A DNA stretch of 64,000 bases from Spirochaetes bacterium GWE1_32_154. GTDB taxonomy: Bacteria > Spirochaetota > GWE2-31-10. Positions 17,579-25,715 of the stretch are shown here, piece after piece (within the stretch, counting starts at the first letter, position 1; every line of letters starts with the position of its first letter). Made by a program: the position numbers and the translations under genes. The stretch lies in assembly GCA_001829315.1 (NCBI GenBank), contig MIAY01000039.1:1-64000 (forward strand), written 5' to 3'. The notes under the pieces were generated by a model. The model was not told where the DNA came from. It was given only the letters and a program-made list of their open reading frames with translations, and did not search any database.

Positions 17579-18829
17579 ATGTTAAATTACAAAAAAAATG
17601 AAAATACATTTACAATTACCAATTCAGGAGGTAGTGGTTGTATTTTCATATTTATTTCTTTTTTTGGTATTTTACTAACATTAGCAGGAATCTTTGGGAT
17701 TTTATTTACCTCATCTATAGATAATGATTCAAAAATATTTATGACTGGTATTTTTATCTTTATGTCATCACTTGGTATAATTATGATTTGGGCCGGTTTT
17801 CGATCGCCGGCACGAAATTTTAAAGAAAGTATTATATTTGACAATGAAAGTTCACTCGTTAAATTTTACTTTAATAAAACAAGTCAAACTCCTTATGAAG
17901 TTTCATATGGCGATATTGCCTTCATTGAAGGAGTGCTGGATATTCGTACCACTTCAAACAGTGGAGGTAGTGGTACAGGAACAAGCACTCATCATTATTA
18001 CCTTATAAATATAGTAAAAAAAGATGGTGCAGTTTTATGGCTGACAAAATGCGTGGACTCTGTAGAAAGATATCAGGATTTAATAACTGAATTAGTAACA
18101 TTTACTGGTTTTGCACTTCATCAGACTCCTTCACTGGGAGAACCTCTCAATGCAACAAAATTTTTTCAAAAAGCATCATTCCCTCAAGAATATACAGTTA
18201 ATCAAAATTGTGTAACAATAGAGAAACAGGATGCCGGAACAAAAATACAAATACATAATTCAAAAAAATCTTTTATTGAGAACTTTTTTGCCCGTTTTGT
18301 ATATTTTCCTTTTTTTATTGTACCGGTTTTTATGCTTTATATATTTTTCAATTCATTAGGATTTCCAATGGTACTTATACCCGGTATTTTTTGTGTCATT
18401 TTTTATATAATTTTAATTGCGGTATTGTTATCACAATTAAAGAAATACACAATTATTGTTGAAGAATCCGGAATAGACATCAATATAACCTTTCGTTTTT
18501 TTTCGTTTTTTAATAAATCTATCAGGGTATCATCCGAAGCAATAAACTATGTACGAACTAACCGGGGTGAAGATGGGGCATGTCGCTTAACACTTGGAAT
18601 TGAAGCATCTGCAAAACCTGACATCAGTTTTTTTACAATGTTATTAGTTAATATAGGAACATTTAAACCGGCACAAAGAAAAAATTGTATTACAAATGAA
18701 GTTGTTATACCTCTATGGGAAGTACCTGCTTACAGTCAGGCCGGAAAAACTCTGACAATTTTCGATCTGCTTGCGATTGAAAAAATAATAGAAGATATTA
18801 TATTGCTAAAAGAAAAATCAATTGAGTAA
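17579..18829 (+). CDS. Membrane protein, unknown function, in ABC transporter operon
   Basis: 416 residues. Two N-terminal membrane helices (about 22-45 and 55-75) and two central ones (about 240-260 and 265-290) separate two soluble regions that both contain strands of the type VKFYFNKTSQTPYEVSYGDI and YTIIVEESGIDINITF, suggesting two similar PH-like halves. A Gly/Ser/Thr-rich loop (SNSGGSGTGTSTHH) lies near residue 130. It follows the permease by 17 nt with a strong GGGAGGTG site, so it is probably an accessory part of the same operon. Confidence 0.55.
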   Translation: MLNYKKNENTFTITNSGGSGCIFIFISFFGILLTLAGIFGILFTSSIDNDSKIFMTGIFIFMSSLGIIMIWAGFRSPARNFKESIIFDNESSLVKFYFNKTSQTPYEVSYGDIAFIEGVLDIRTTSNSGGSGTGTSTHHYYLINIVKKDGAVLWLTKCVDSVERYQDLITELVTFTGFALHQTPSLGEPLNATKFFQKASFPQEYTVNQNCVTIEKQDAGTKIQIHNSKKSFIENFFARFVYFPFFIVPVFMLYIFFNSLGFPMVLIPGIFCVIFYIILIAVLLSQLKKYTIIVEESGIDINITFRFFSFFNKSIRVSSEAINYVRTNRGEDGACRLTLGIEASAKPDISFFTMLLVNIGTFKPAQRKNCITNEVVIPLWEVPAYSQAGKTLTIFDLLAIEKIIEDIILLKEKSIE

Positions 18830-18830
18830 A

Positions 18831-18880
18831 GAGCTTCTTGCAAAAATACTCATTTTATCTCGAATTTTTGCAAGAGCCTC
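18831..18880 (+). repeat. Dispersed palindromic repeat, short form (copy 3)
   Basis: A 50-nt unit GAGCTTCTTGCAA to TTTTTGCAAGAGCCTC that begins 1 nt after the stop codon of the preceding gene, between convergent genes. Confidence 0.85.
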
Positions 18881-18903
18881 TAAAATGATCTTTATTCCAT
18901 CAA

Positions 18904-19179
18904 CTAATTTTCTTCATTCCTTTTAATATCCTGAAGATCTTTAATTATTTTATCAAGTCTTGATTTTACCGTCGGATATGAAACCCCAAGAATCTCTTCC
19001 ATTTCTTTCATGTTCCCGCGGGTTAATATAAAATTTTCTACAAAATCAAGTGAATCCTTGTCGAGATAACCGAATGTATGTGAATAAAAAGTACCGGTTA
19101 CAGTAATATCACATTGAGCACAATGGAGAGTTTTAATAACCATTTTCTTACCGCAGCCGGGACATCCGATTGTTTTCAT
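18904..19179 (-). CDS. DUF2089 family protein, putative regulator
   Basis: 91 residues. An N-terminal zinc-ribbon-like part (CPGCGKKM and HCAQCDI) is followed by an HTH-like C-terminal half (RGNMKEMEEILGVSYPTVKSRLDKII), typical of DUF2089. The GAGG site before ATG 19179 sets the start; the longer frame from 19245 runs through intergenic AT-rich DNA. It is divergent from purE. A palindrome in the shared region (19241-19267) could be its operator. Confidence 0.8.
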   Translation of the reverse strand: MKTIGCPGCGKKMVIKTLHCAQCDITVTGTFYSHTFGYLDKDSLDFVENFILTRGNMKEMEEILGVSYPTVKSRLDKIIKDLQDIKRNEEN

Positions 19180-19240
19180 AATTGCCTCTTTAATATAGTT
19201 AAACTTTTGTTTGTTATTATTAATATATTTTTCAAAATAT

Positions 19241-19291
19241 ATCAATATAATTAATATTAATATTGATTTTATTTATATAACGTGATATTGT
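19241..19291 (+). promoter_or_regulatory. purE promoter with overlapping palindrome
   Basis: TTGATT (19263-19268), 17-nt spacer, TATTGT (19286-19291). ATCAATAT (19241-19248) and ATATTGAT (19260-19267) form a perfect 8-bp inverted repeat that overlaps the -35 box, a likely binding site for a repressor such as the divergent DUF2089 protein. Confidence 0.5.
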
Positions 19292-19317
19292 GAAAAAAAC
19301 TTAGTAAGGAGTTGCAC

Positions 19318-19713
19318 ATGACCGACGTTACAATTATTATAGGAAGCGAGAGTGATAAAGAGCAAATTGCTCCACTTGAAGATGTTTTAAAATCGTACAA
19401 CATGTCGTATGATCTGAGAGTTATTTCTGCTCATAGAAATCTTGAGGACTTGATAGCATTTACGAAAACCAATCAAACCAGAATATATATTACAGCAGCG
19501 GGTTTATCGGCAGCTTTGCCGGGTGTCGTTGCATCTCTTGTTAAACAACCGGTTTTAGGCATTCCGCTTATTTCAGGCGTACTCGCCGGCATGGATGCAC
19601 TCATGTCAATTCTGCAATTACCTAAGGGGGTGCCTTGTGCGACTATGGGTATTGGTAAGCAGGGTGTTTTGAATGCAGGGCATTTTGCTGCGAGAATGTT
19701 AGGGAAAAATTAA
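19318..19713 (+). CDS. purE: N5-CAIR mutase-type PurE
   Basis: 131 residues. GSESDKEQ, the catalytic-loop SAHRN, ITAAGLSAALPGVVA, PVLGIP and GVPCATMGIGK give the class I PurE fold, which moves the carboxyl group of N5-CAIR to form CAIR in purine synthesis. The usual SAHRTP is SAHRNL here, and the protein is shorter than the common 160 residues. No purK is nearby. It does not resemble the class II (AIR carboxylase) pattern SAHKT known from Treponema denticola. ATG 19318 has an AAGGAG site 6 nt upstream. Confidence 0.82.
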   Translation: MTDVTIIIGSESDKEQIAPLEDVLKSYNMSYDLRVISAHRNLEDLIAFTKTNQTRIYITAAGLSAALPGVVASLVKQPVLGIPLISGVLAGMDALMSILQLPKGVPCATMGIGKQGVLNAGHFAARMLGKN

Positions 19714-19722
19714 TTATATTGA

Positions 19723-19840
19723 GAGGCTCTTGCAAAAATCATGAGTACATTATTTTTGCTCCCGCCATACGCAATATAATTGCGTTAGAGGTAGCCTCAT
19801 GCAAAAATTCGAGAAAAGAAAAGTATTTTTGCAAGAGGCT
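19723..19840 (-). repeat. Dispersed palindromic repeat, long form (copy A)
   Basis: About 118 nt. The short unit (19794-19840, reversed orientation) is joined to a second module containing the hairpin ACGCAATATAATTGCGT and an arm beginning GAGGCTCTTGCAAAAATCA. The outermost ends are again inverted copies, so the whole can fold as a three-armed structure. It lies between the purE stop and its terminator. Confidence 0.8.
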
Positions 19841-19844
19841 TTTG

Positions 19845-19873
19845 AGGCTGTCGTTATTGGCAGCCTTTTTTTT
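19845..19873 (+). terminator. Rho-independent terminator of purE
   Basis: AGGCTGTC and GGCAGCCT form an 8-bp stem with one G-U pair and a 6-nt loop, followed directly by a run of eight T. It lies just after the long repeat and before the ribosome site of the next gene. Confidence 0.75.
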
Positions 19874-19889
19874 AAATAAGGAGAACACT

Positions 19890-21728
19890 ATGAATAACAA
19901 AATTAAATTTGACAAGTTTGACACATCAGGCATTTCTATTGTCATTCCGAAAACTAAAAGTGATATAATACATATAGCACTTGGTGGCGATAACAAACGC
20001 TTTGAAGTTAAATATGATGTAAAAGGTAAAAATGAGGTTACTGAAGCTGTTGTTGTAAAATGCAAGAATGGACTTTCTATAAATTACACAGAAACATATA
20101 TGCGCCGACGAGACCCCGACTGTTTGTTTATCGGAGACAATCAGGACACTGATAAAATCAGATTCTCTGATGAGTTCGGTTATGACTTTGATTCATTAAG
20201 AAATGAGTCATTTGAATGGCTTAAATCTCAGAAAGAACTGCTTTTTATGCCATTTTATTCAGGCGGTGTTGAGTTAAGAGCACCATCACTTCTTATTGCA
20301 CCGGTAAATGCCGGGTTCTTTGCCGGTGGCCTTGCCGATTTGCAAAAGTTTATTCCATATTCAGAGCTTCCTGATAATTTTAAACCGGAAATAGTTATCT
20401 ACCTTGCACCAACATTCAGACATACACATTTTAAAGGTAAACAAGTAGTCGTTCACAACAGATTAAATGATATGTATGAGATGTTTGCGTACAATCTTTA
20501 TCCGGGTCCGAGTGCCAAAAAAGGTGTGTATGGCGCTCTTCTTCACCTCGGTGAAAAAAACGGCTGGACTACACTACATGCTTCAACTGTTAAAATAAAA
20601 AATAACAGCAATAATAAAGAACTGGTAATGATGCACGAAGGTGCTTCTGGTGGCGGAAAAAGTGAAATGATTCAGGCTCCTCATTATGACAGTCACAATA
20701 AACTTGTTGTCGGTGTTAATACAATCACCGGTGAAAAATTCAGTCTTGATTATACCGATTCAATGACCCTTTACCCTGTAACAGACGATATGGCATTGGC
20801 ACATTCATCTATTCAAAAGGGAAAAAAGAAACTAATCTTATCAGATGCTGAATCGGGATGGTTTATAAGGGTTGATCACATAAAAGAATATGGCACTGAA
20901 GCGAGTCTTGAAAAAATCACGATACACCCTGAATCACCGCTTGTATTTCTTAATCTCGATGGTAAAGAGGATGCAACGTGCTTAATCTGGGAACACACTA
21001 TGGATGCTCCGGGTAAAAGATGCCCGAATCCCCGTGTTGTTGTGCCACGAGACAGTGTGGCTAATATTGTTCATACACCGGTTGAAGTTGACGTGCGAAG
21101 TTTCGGTTTTAGAGCACCTCCGTGTACTAAAGAAAACCCGACATACGGGATATTGGGGGTATTCCATATTTTACCACCGGCATTAGGCTGGTTATGGAGA
21201 CTTGTTTCCCCGCGTGGTCATGCCAATCCGAGTATTGCTGATTCCGAGGGATTTGTAAGTGAAGGTATTGGTTCATACTGGCCTTTCCTTACCGGTAAAA
21301 TGGTAAATCAGGCAAACATACTATTAAGGCAAATTATGGATGCTCCTGAAACACATTATATTCTTACGCCAAATCAGCATGTCGGGGCGTATGCAACAAG
21401 TTTTGCACCGCAATGGGTAGCACGGGAATATATCAACGCAAATGGTTTTATATTTAATAAAAAAAGCCCGTCCAAACTTGCATTACTCGGTTGGACTCCT
21501 GAGAATATACAGGTTACAGGAAAAATCATTCCGGATTACTTATTTGATGTTTCACTTCAGAAAGAAGTAGGAAATGTAGGATATGAAAAAGGTGCTGAAA
21601 TTATAAAACACTTTTTTGAAAGAGAATTAAAAAATTACGACAGCGATAAACTTGAGCCGTTAGGTCGTAAAATCATCCAGATATTCCATGATAATGGAAG
21701 CGTTGATGATTATAATTCGATACTTTAA
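19890..21728 (+). CDS. DUF4914 family protein with PEPCK-like nucleotide loop
   Basis: 612 residues. A glycine-rich P-loop-like segment MMHEGASGGGKSEM (about 247-260), followed by acidic strands (PVTDDMALAH) and a basic GAPP-like region, recalls the kinase-1a motif of phosphoenolpyruvate carboxykinase. The whole protein fits the DUF4914 family known from spirochaetes and other anaerobes. The reaction is unknown; a PEPCK-like phosphotransfer is inference. ATG 19890 with AAGGAG is used; the open frame from 19719 upstream is the repeat and terminator. Beta-carbonic anhydrase follows 58 nt downstream, which would suit a bicarbonate- or CO2-linked role. Confidence 0.7.
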   Translation: MNNKIKFDKFDTSGISIVIPKTKSDIIHIALGGDNKRFEVKYDVKGKNEVTEAVVVKCKNGLSINYTETYMRRRDPDCLFIGDNQDTDKIRFSDEFGYDFDSLRNESFEWLKSQKELLFMPFYSGGVELRAPSLLIAPVNAGFFAGGLADLQKFIPYSELPDNFKPEIVIYLAPTFRHTHFKGKQVVVHNRLNDMYEMFAYNLYPGPSAKKGVYGALLHLGEKNGWTTLHASTVKIKNNSNNKELVMMHEGASGGGKSEMIQAPHYDSHNKLVVGVNTITGEKFSLDYTDSMTLYPVTDDMALAHSSIQKGKKKLILSDAESGWFIRVDHIKEYGTEASLEKITIHPESPLVFLNLDGKEDATCLIWEHTMDAPGKRCPNPRVVVPRDSVANIVHTPVEVDVRSFGFRAPPCTKENPTYGILGVFHILPPALGWLWRLVSPRGHANPSIADSEGFVSEGIGSYWPFLTGKMVNQANILLRQIMDAPETHYILTPNQHVGAYATSFAPQWVAREYINANGFIFNKKSPSKLALLGWTPENIQVTGKIIPDYLFDVSLQKEVGNVGYEKGAEIIKHFFERELKNYDSDKLEPLGRKIIQIFHDNGSVDDYNSIL

Positions 21729-21786
21729 GAGTCTTATAATACTATAAGTTTTGAATTACAATGTTTCAGAAATATGGAGGGGCAAT

Positions 21787-22419
21787 ATGGACAGATTACT
21801 TCAGGGAATTGTTAATTTTTCAAACTCGGATTTTGCAAAATATAAAGATTTATTTGTTGAATTAAAAGATCAGCAAAATCCGCATACATTATTTATTGGA
21901 TGTTCTGATTCGCGGGTAATACCAAATCTTATCACCCAGACCCTTCCCGGAGAACTTTTCACTGTACGCAATATTGCAAATATTGTTCCTCCGTATAGAG
22001 AAACCGAAGAATATGTTGCAACAACGTCAGCTATAGAGTATGCTGTTCAGGTACTCGGTGTTGAGAATATAGTAGTTTGCGGTCACTCCAACTGTGGGGG
22101 ATGTTCTGCTTTATACAAAGAATCAGATACCTTTGAACACATCCCGCATGTACAAAAATGGCTTGAATTGGCTTCACCTGTAAAAGAAAAAGTCCTTAAT
22201 GCTCTTAACACCGGTGAGAATACTCCCGAAACGAGAAGCTGGATGACAGAACAGGTCAATATAGTTGAACAGATTAAACACCTGCTCACGTATCCGTTTA
22301 TCACTGATAAGTACATCGAAGGAAAATTAAAAATCCTGGGCTGGTATTATATTATAGAAACCGGTGAAGTATACAACTATAATAAAGAAACCGGGTGTTT
22401 TGAACTGATAAGTGGATAA
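21787..22419 (+). CDS. Beta-class carbonic anhydrase
   Basis: 210 residues. Zinc ligands and catalytic dyad are visible: GCSDSR (Cys and Asp-Arg dyad) near residue 39 and GHSNCGGC (His and Cys ligands) near residue 100. FTVRNIAN and SAIEYAVQVLG are typical of the family. It interconverts CO2 and bicarbonate in the cytoplasm. ATG 21787 follows GGAGGGG; the upstream frame from 21751 has no ribosome site. It is probably co-transcribed with the DUF4914 gene. Confidence 0.9.
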   Translation: MDRLLQGIVNFSNSDFAKYKDLFVELKDQQNPHTLFIGCSDSRVIPNLITQTLPGELFTVRNIANIVPPYRETEEYVATTSAIEYAVQVLGVENIVVCGHSNCGGCSALYKESDTFEHIPHVQKWLELASPVKEKVLNALNTGENTPETRSWMTEQVNIVEQIKHLLTYPFITDKYIEGKLKILGWYYIIETGEVYNYNKETGCFELISG

Positions 22420-22441
22420 TAAAAAATTATAGAGGCAAAAC

Positions 22442-23212
22442 ATGAAGATTATTATTTTTATGACCGCTTTTTTTATTCCTGTTATCTTTTTTTCTAATGA
22501 AATTACTACTTTAACTACCGGTATTGATTTTTCGATTTCTAATGATTCTGTTGATTATAAAACCGGTAAAAACAAACGATCGAAAACATATTCTGCACTT
22601 ACGAAGAGTTTTATGGGACATCTTTTGATTATATATTCTGTACCGATGAGTGTTCTGTCCGGTTTTCTTATTTATCATATGCCCGGTCTTTATTATCCAA
22701 CAGCCGGTTTGATAAACCAATATCAGGAGGATAAAGAACCTCTTACGCATGCACTTGCCGGTTTGATGTTGATGATATTTGTCCCGGCACTTTTAGGAAC
22801 AATTACACTGTCTCTTGCTTCAATGGTATTGTTATCAGGCGGTCTTGCACTGTCTATAATTGGGGCTATACAACTAAAAAACTCACCAATGGCTCATTAT
22901 GTTGACAAAAGAAATAAGTTCTTGAGTTATACCGCATTAATTACCGGTTTATTCTCATTAGCTGGAAGTATTTCCGGAGGAGTCGGGGCATCATTGCTTG
23001 TTTTTAATCATTTTAATGAAAACACAGTTGAATTAAATGATGCCGGCATTAAATTATCTGTTATTGGGGCTATCGGTTTATTCAGTCTTCCTGTTACAAT
23101 AACATCTCTAAGCCATATCGCATGGCTCAGAGGAGTTAAAGCACGATTTGGTATGGATGGCGGAATTAATAAAGCAGACAGTTTTTATGTATCATTTAAT
23201 GTTCAGTTTTGA
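22442..23212 (+). CDS. Multi-pass membrane protein, unknown function
   Basis: 256 residues: a signal-like N-terminus, then four or more hydrophobic segments (about 62-82, 105-145, 165-190, 205-228) with many small residues, ending SFYVSFNVQF. The final aromatic strand resembles an outer-membrane C-terminus, but the helices argue for the inner membrane. GAGGC lies before ATG. It starts 23 nt after the carbonic anhydrase gene. Confidence 0.5.
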   Translation: MKIIIFMTAFFIPVIFFSNEITTLTTGIDFSISNDSVDYKTGKNKRSKTYSALTKSFMGHLLIIYSVPMSVLSGFLIYHMPGLYYPTAGLINQYQEDKEPLTHALAGLMLMIFVPALLGTITLSLASMVLLSGGLALSIIGAIQLKNSPMAHYVDKRNKFLSYTALITGLFSLAGSISGGVGASLLVFNHFNENTVELNDAGIKLSVIGAIGLFSLPVTITSLSHIAWLRGVKARFGMDGGINKADSFYVSFNVQF

Positions 23213-23230
23213 ATTAAGGCAATCAAAGAA

Positions 23231-23366
23231 TTTCCACCACAGAGGCACCCGTTTCACTGGAGGGAACGGAGTTTTTTTGAAAGTTTTTTTTCTTTGCATA
23301 ACCAAAATCATTAAATATCTACTTTTTCATCTCGTCTCAGTGCTCTCTGTATCTCTGTGGTGGAAA
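23231..23366. repeat. 136-bp element bounded by 14-bp perfect inverted repeats
   Basis: TTTCCACCACAGAG (23231-23244) and CTCTGTGGTGGAAA (23353-23366) are exact inverted copies. The interior repeats the CTCTGT theme (GTGCTCTCTGTATCTCTGTGG). CCACAGAG/CTCTGTGG-rich elements of this look are scattered in many unrelated bacterial genomes. There is no coding content between the arms. Confidence 0.6.
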
Positions 23367-23440
23367 AATCCTAAAAATTTCTATCACAGGACACAACGTT
23401 TTTTTAAGGTTTCTCAGAAGAGGTGCCCTTAATCTAATGA

Positions 23441-23471
23441 AATAACCGGATTTGAAATAGATCCGGTTATT
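23441..23471. terminator. Bidirectional terminator hairpin
   Basis: AATAACCGGAT (23441-23451) and ATCCGGTTATT (23461-23471) form an 11-bp perfect stem with a 9-nt loop. It abuts the stop codon of the minus-strand zupT gene and lies downstream of the plus-strand membrane protein gene, serving convergent transcripts. Confidence 0.75.
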
Positions 23472-24281
23472 TTATGCAAATAAAACAAGACTCACCGCCA
23501 TAACTGCCATACCACCGATTAATCCTCCGATTGCAATATGATGCCGTCCGAATTCCTCAGCAGTCGGTAAGAGTTCATCAAGAGAAATATATACCATAAT
23601 TCCGGCAACGGCGGAAAAAATCACGCCGAACATCGAGTCATTAATAAAAGATCTTAAGAGGAAATATCCGACTATTGCACCGACCGGCTCGGAAAGACCG
23701 GAAAGGAAAGAAAGCCAGAATGCCTTTTTTTTACTTTTTGTAGCATAGTAAATTGGAACTGAAACAGCAATTCCCTCGGGAATATTATGAATTGCAATGG
23801 CAACGGCGATACTCACACCAACTTTAGGATCATGCATAGCAGCCATAAAGGTAGCCAAACCTTCAGGAAAATTATGGATCGCAATGGCAAGTGCAGAAAA
23901 TAACCCCATTCTATGAAGTTTTTTAGAGTCTTTATCATCTTTAGATTCTATAACATCAATGTTTTTCATTTCATGAGGATTTTCAAAAGAAGGAACTAAT
24001 TTATCAATTAAAGCAATTAATGCAATTCCGCTAAAAAAAGCAAAAACAGTTATCCACAGACCGGTTTTATTACCATGCACAGCACTTAATGATGCATGTG
24101 CCTTTGCAAATATTTCAACAAATGATACGTAAATCATAACTCCGGCAGAAAAACCGAGAGAGGCACATAAAAATACAGGATTAAATTTCTTTGATAAAAA
24201 AGCCATCAAACTGCCAACTGATGTTGATAAACCTGCAAATATAGTTAAACCAAGTGCTAATAAGACATTTCCTTGACCCAT
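23472..24281 (-). CDS. zupT: ZupT-type ZIP family metal transporter
   Basis: 269 residues, eight hydrophobic segments. The metal-binding helices show HNFPEGLATF and HNIPEGIAVSVPIYY, diagnostic for ZIP/ZupT transporters that bring zinc and other divalent metals into the cytoplasm. A charged cytoplasmic loop (SKDDKDSKKLHR) lies between helices 3 and 4. ATG 24281 is preceded by AAGGAGG; the frame from 24305 begins upstream of that site. The length fits the family (about 260-270). Confidence 0.88.
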   Translation of the reverse strand: MGQGNVLLALGLTIFAGLSTSVGSLMAFLSKKFNPVFLCASLGFSAGVMIYVSFVEIFAKAHASLSAVHGNKTGLWITVFAFFSGIALIALIDKLVPSFENPHEMKNIDVIESKDDKDSKKLHRMGLFSALAIAIHNFPEGLATFMAAMHDPKVGVSIAVAIAIHNIPEGIAVSVPIYYATKSKKKAFWLSFLSGLSEPVGAIVGYFLLRSFINDSMFGVIFSAVAGIMVYISLDELLPTAEEFGRHHIAIGGLIGGMAVMAVSLVLFA

Positions 24282-24442
24282 AGAGCCTCCTTCTTTAAGA
24301 TACAATTACTCAATTGATGCATTATAGTATATAAATCGTGATTATTCAATATCCGTGTACTTTAATTTTGATTATTCAGAGCCTCTTCAAAAAGAGAAAA
24401 TTATTGCAAGTGACTATATTGTTATTAAATATGTTTTCATTT

Positions 24443-24601
24443 GAGCCTCTTGCAAAAATACTTTTCTTTTCTCGAATTTTTGCATGAGGCTACCCTGGCT
24501 GCATGCCCGAGCAACTGTACCCAGTGACCAGGGTATAACGCAATTTTATTGCGTATTGGCGGAAGCAAAAATCAAGTACTCTTGATTTTTGCAAGAGCTT
24601 C
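24443..24601 (+). repeat. Dispersed palindromic repeat, long form with insertion (copy B)
   Basis: About 159 nt: short unit (24443-24489), then an extra arm bounded by ACCCTGG and CCAGGGT (7-bp perfect), then the conserved ACGCAAT-TTT-ATTGCGT hairpin, then GGCGGAAGCAAAAATCAAG with its partner CTTGATTTTTGC, ending GAGCTTC. A degenerate half unit (GAGCCTCTTCAAAAAGAG) lies just before, at 24379-24416. Confidence 0.8.
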
Positions 24602-24652
24602 ATTTATAATGAATAAAAGCGACTATTGTTTTTTTATGAAAAAGGGGTTTTT

Positions 24653-25609
24653 ATGAGTAGTATATTCAGATTTGTTTTTATGGCAGTTGTTATCTCAGCT
24701 TGTGCGAATGTAAATGACGGTTTTATCCCGATAAATGGAGGTTCATTTATTATGGGAAGTAATGACAGGCAATATGCTGACAGTGATGAATATTATCCTC
24801 ATCCAGTTACGCTTGATTCGTTTTATATTGATAAATACGAAACTACTATTAAAAGTGTGGCGGATGTTTATAATTATGCGTTACAAAAAAAGTACCTATA
24901 TGTTAAGGGAAATGTTGCATATCTTGAATCAAACGATAAGCTGTTATTAAAAGCAGGGGGCGGAATACAGGTTAAAAGTCTTCAGTATGAAAATGGTAAA
25001 TTTTTGTATAATGAGGATGCCGCAAACTATCCGGTTATACATATAAGCTGGTTTGGTGCTGCTGCATATTGCAATTTTTTAAGTGAAATGAAAGGGCTTG
25101 AAAAATGTTATGATGAATTTTTCTCAGAGTGTGATTTCTCAAAAAACGGTTACCGGCTTCCAACCGAGGCTGAATGGGAATATGCCGGTACATCAGGCGG
25201 TAAACCATATTTGTTCAGTTGGGGGAATGATACAAAGAAACCGAAAGAAAATGTAGCTGATCTCACATTTAAAAAAGAGTTTAAACAGTTTCTCTCCTGG
25301 GATAATTACAAAGACGGTTATGTGTATACTTCTCCTGTCGGTTCTTTCTCACCTAATGAACTTGGCTTGTATGATATGTCGGGTAATGTCTATGAATGGT
25401 GCTGGAACTGGTCAACAAACGGCTATGAAGAAAAAGCGGTCACAAATCCCCGCGGACCCGATACAGGAACACATAAAGCAGCAAGGGGCGGTAGCTGGTA
25501 TGATACAATAAATCTTAATCGTTTAACAAACAGATCATGGGCAACACCTGAAGCAACCGGTTCTGTTGCAGACCGGGGACTAAGAATTGCCCGGTCAAAA
25601 GTGAAGTGA
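24653..25609 (+). CDS. FGE/SUMF1-like (sulfatase-modifying-factor domain) lipoprotein
   Basis: 318 residues. A lipoprotein signal peptide ends in ISAC. The mature protein is a formylglycine-generating-enzyme-type domain: PINGGSFIMGS, HISWFGAAAYCNF, YRLPTEAEWEYA, GLYDMSGNVYEWCWNW, ARGGSWYD, GLRIARS. The paired active-site cysteines of true FGE are not evident near the C-terminus, so this is more likely a C-type-lectin-like or structural SUMF1 variant than an enzyme. ATG 24653 follows AAGGGG; the TTG at 24626 lacks support. Confidence 0.8.
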   Translation: MSSIFRFVFMAVVISACANVNDGFIPINGGSFIMGSNDRQYADSDEYYPHPVTLDSFYIDKYETTIKSVADVYNYALQKKYLYVKGNVAYLESNDKLLLKAGGGIQVKSLQYENGKFLYNEDAANYPVIHISWFGAAAYCNFLSEMKGLEKCYDEFFSECDFSKNGYRLPTEAEWEYAGTSGGKPYLFSWGNDTKKPKENVADLTFKKEFKQFLSWDNYKDGYVYTSPVGSFSPNELGLYDMSGNVYEWCWNWSTNGYEEKAVTNPRGPDTGTHKAARGGSWYDTINLNRLTNRSWATPEATGSVADRGLRIARSKVK

Positions 25610-25715
25610 ATTAGGGTATTACATTCAAAACTGCAAGGTCAGAAAACCGTCTCAAGGAAGCGGAAGGGTTTCAAACGCACGGTCTGATATGGTTATTACT
25701 CCATAGGAGGTATAA

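Noticed and set aside
19318-19713. Class II PurE (AIR carboxylase) as in Treponema denticola
   Set aside because: The motifs (SAHRN, AAGLSAALPG, GVPCATMGIGK) follow the class I pattern, not the SAHKT/IAGRSNALSG pattern.
19719-19889. N-terminal extension of the DUF4914 gene
   Set aside because: The stretch is the long repeat plus the purE terminator; ATG 19890 has its own AAGGAG site.
24653-25609. Active formylglycine-generating enzyme
   Set aside because: The active-site cysteine pair of true FGE is not evident, no sulfatase is nearby, and it is a lipoprotein; only the domain name is kept.
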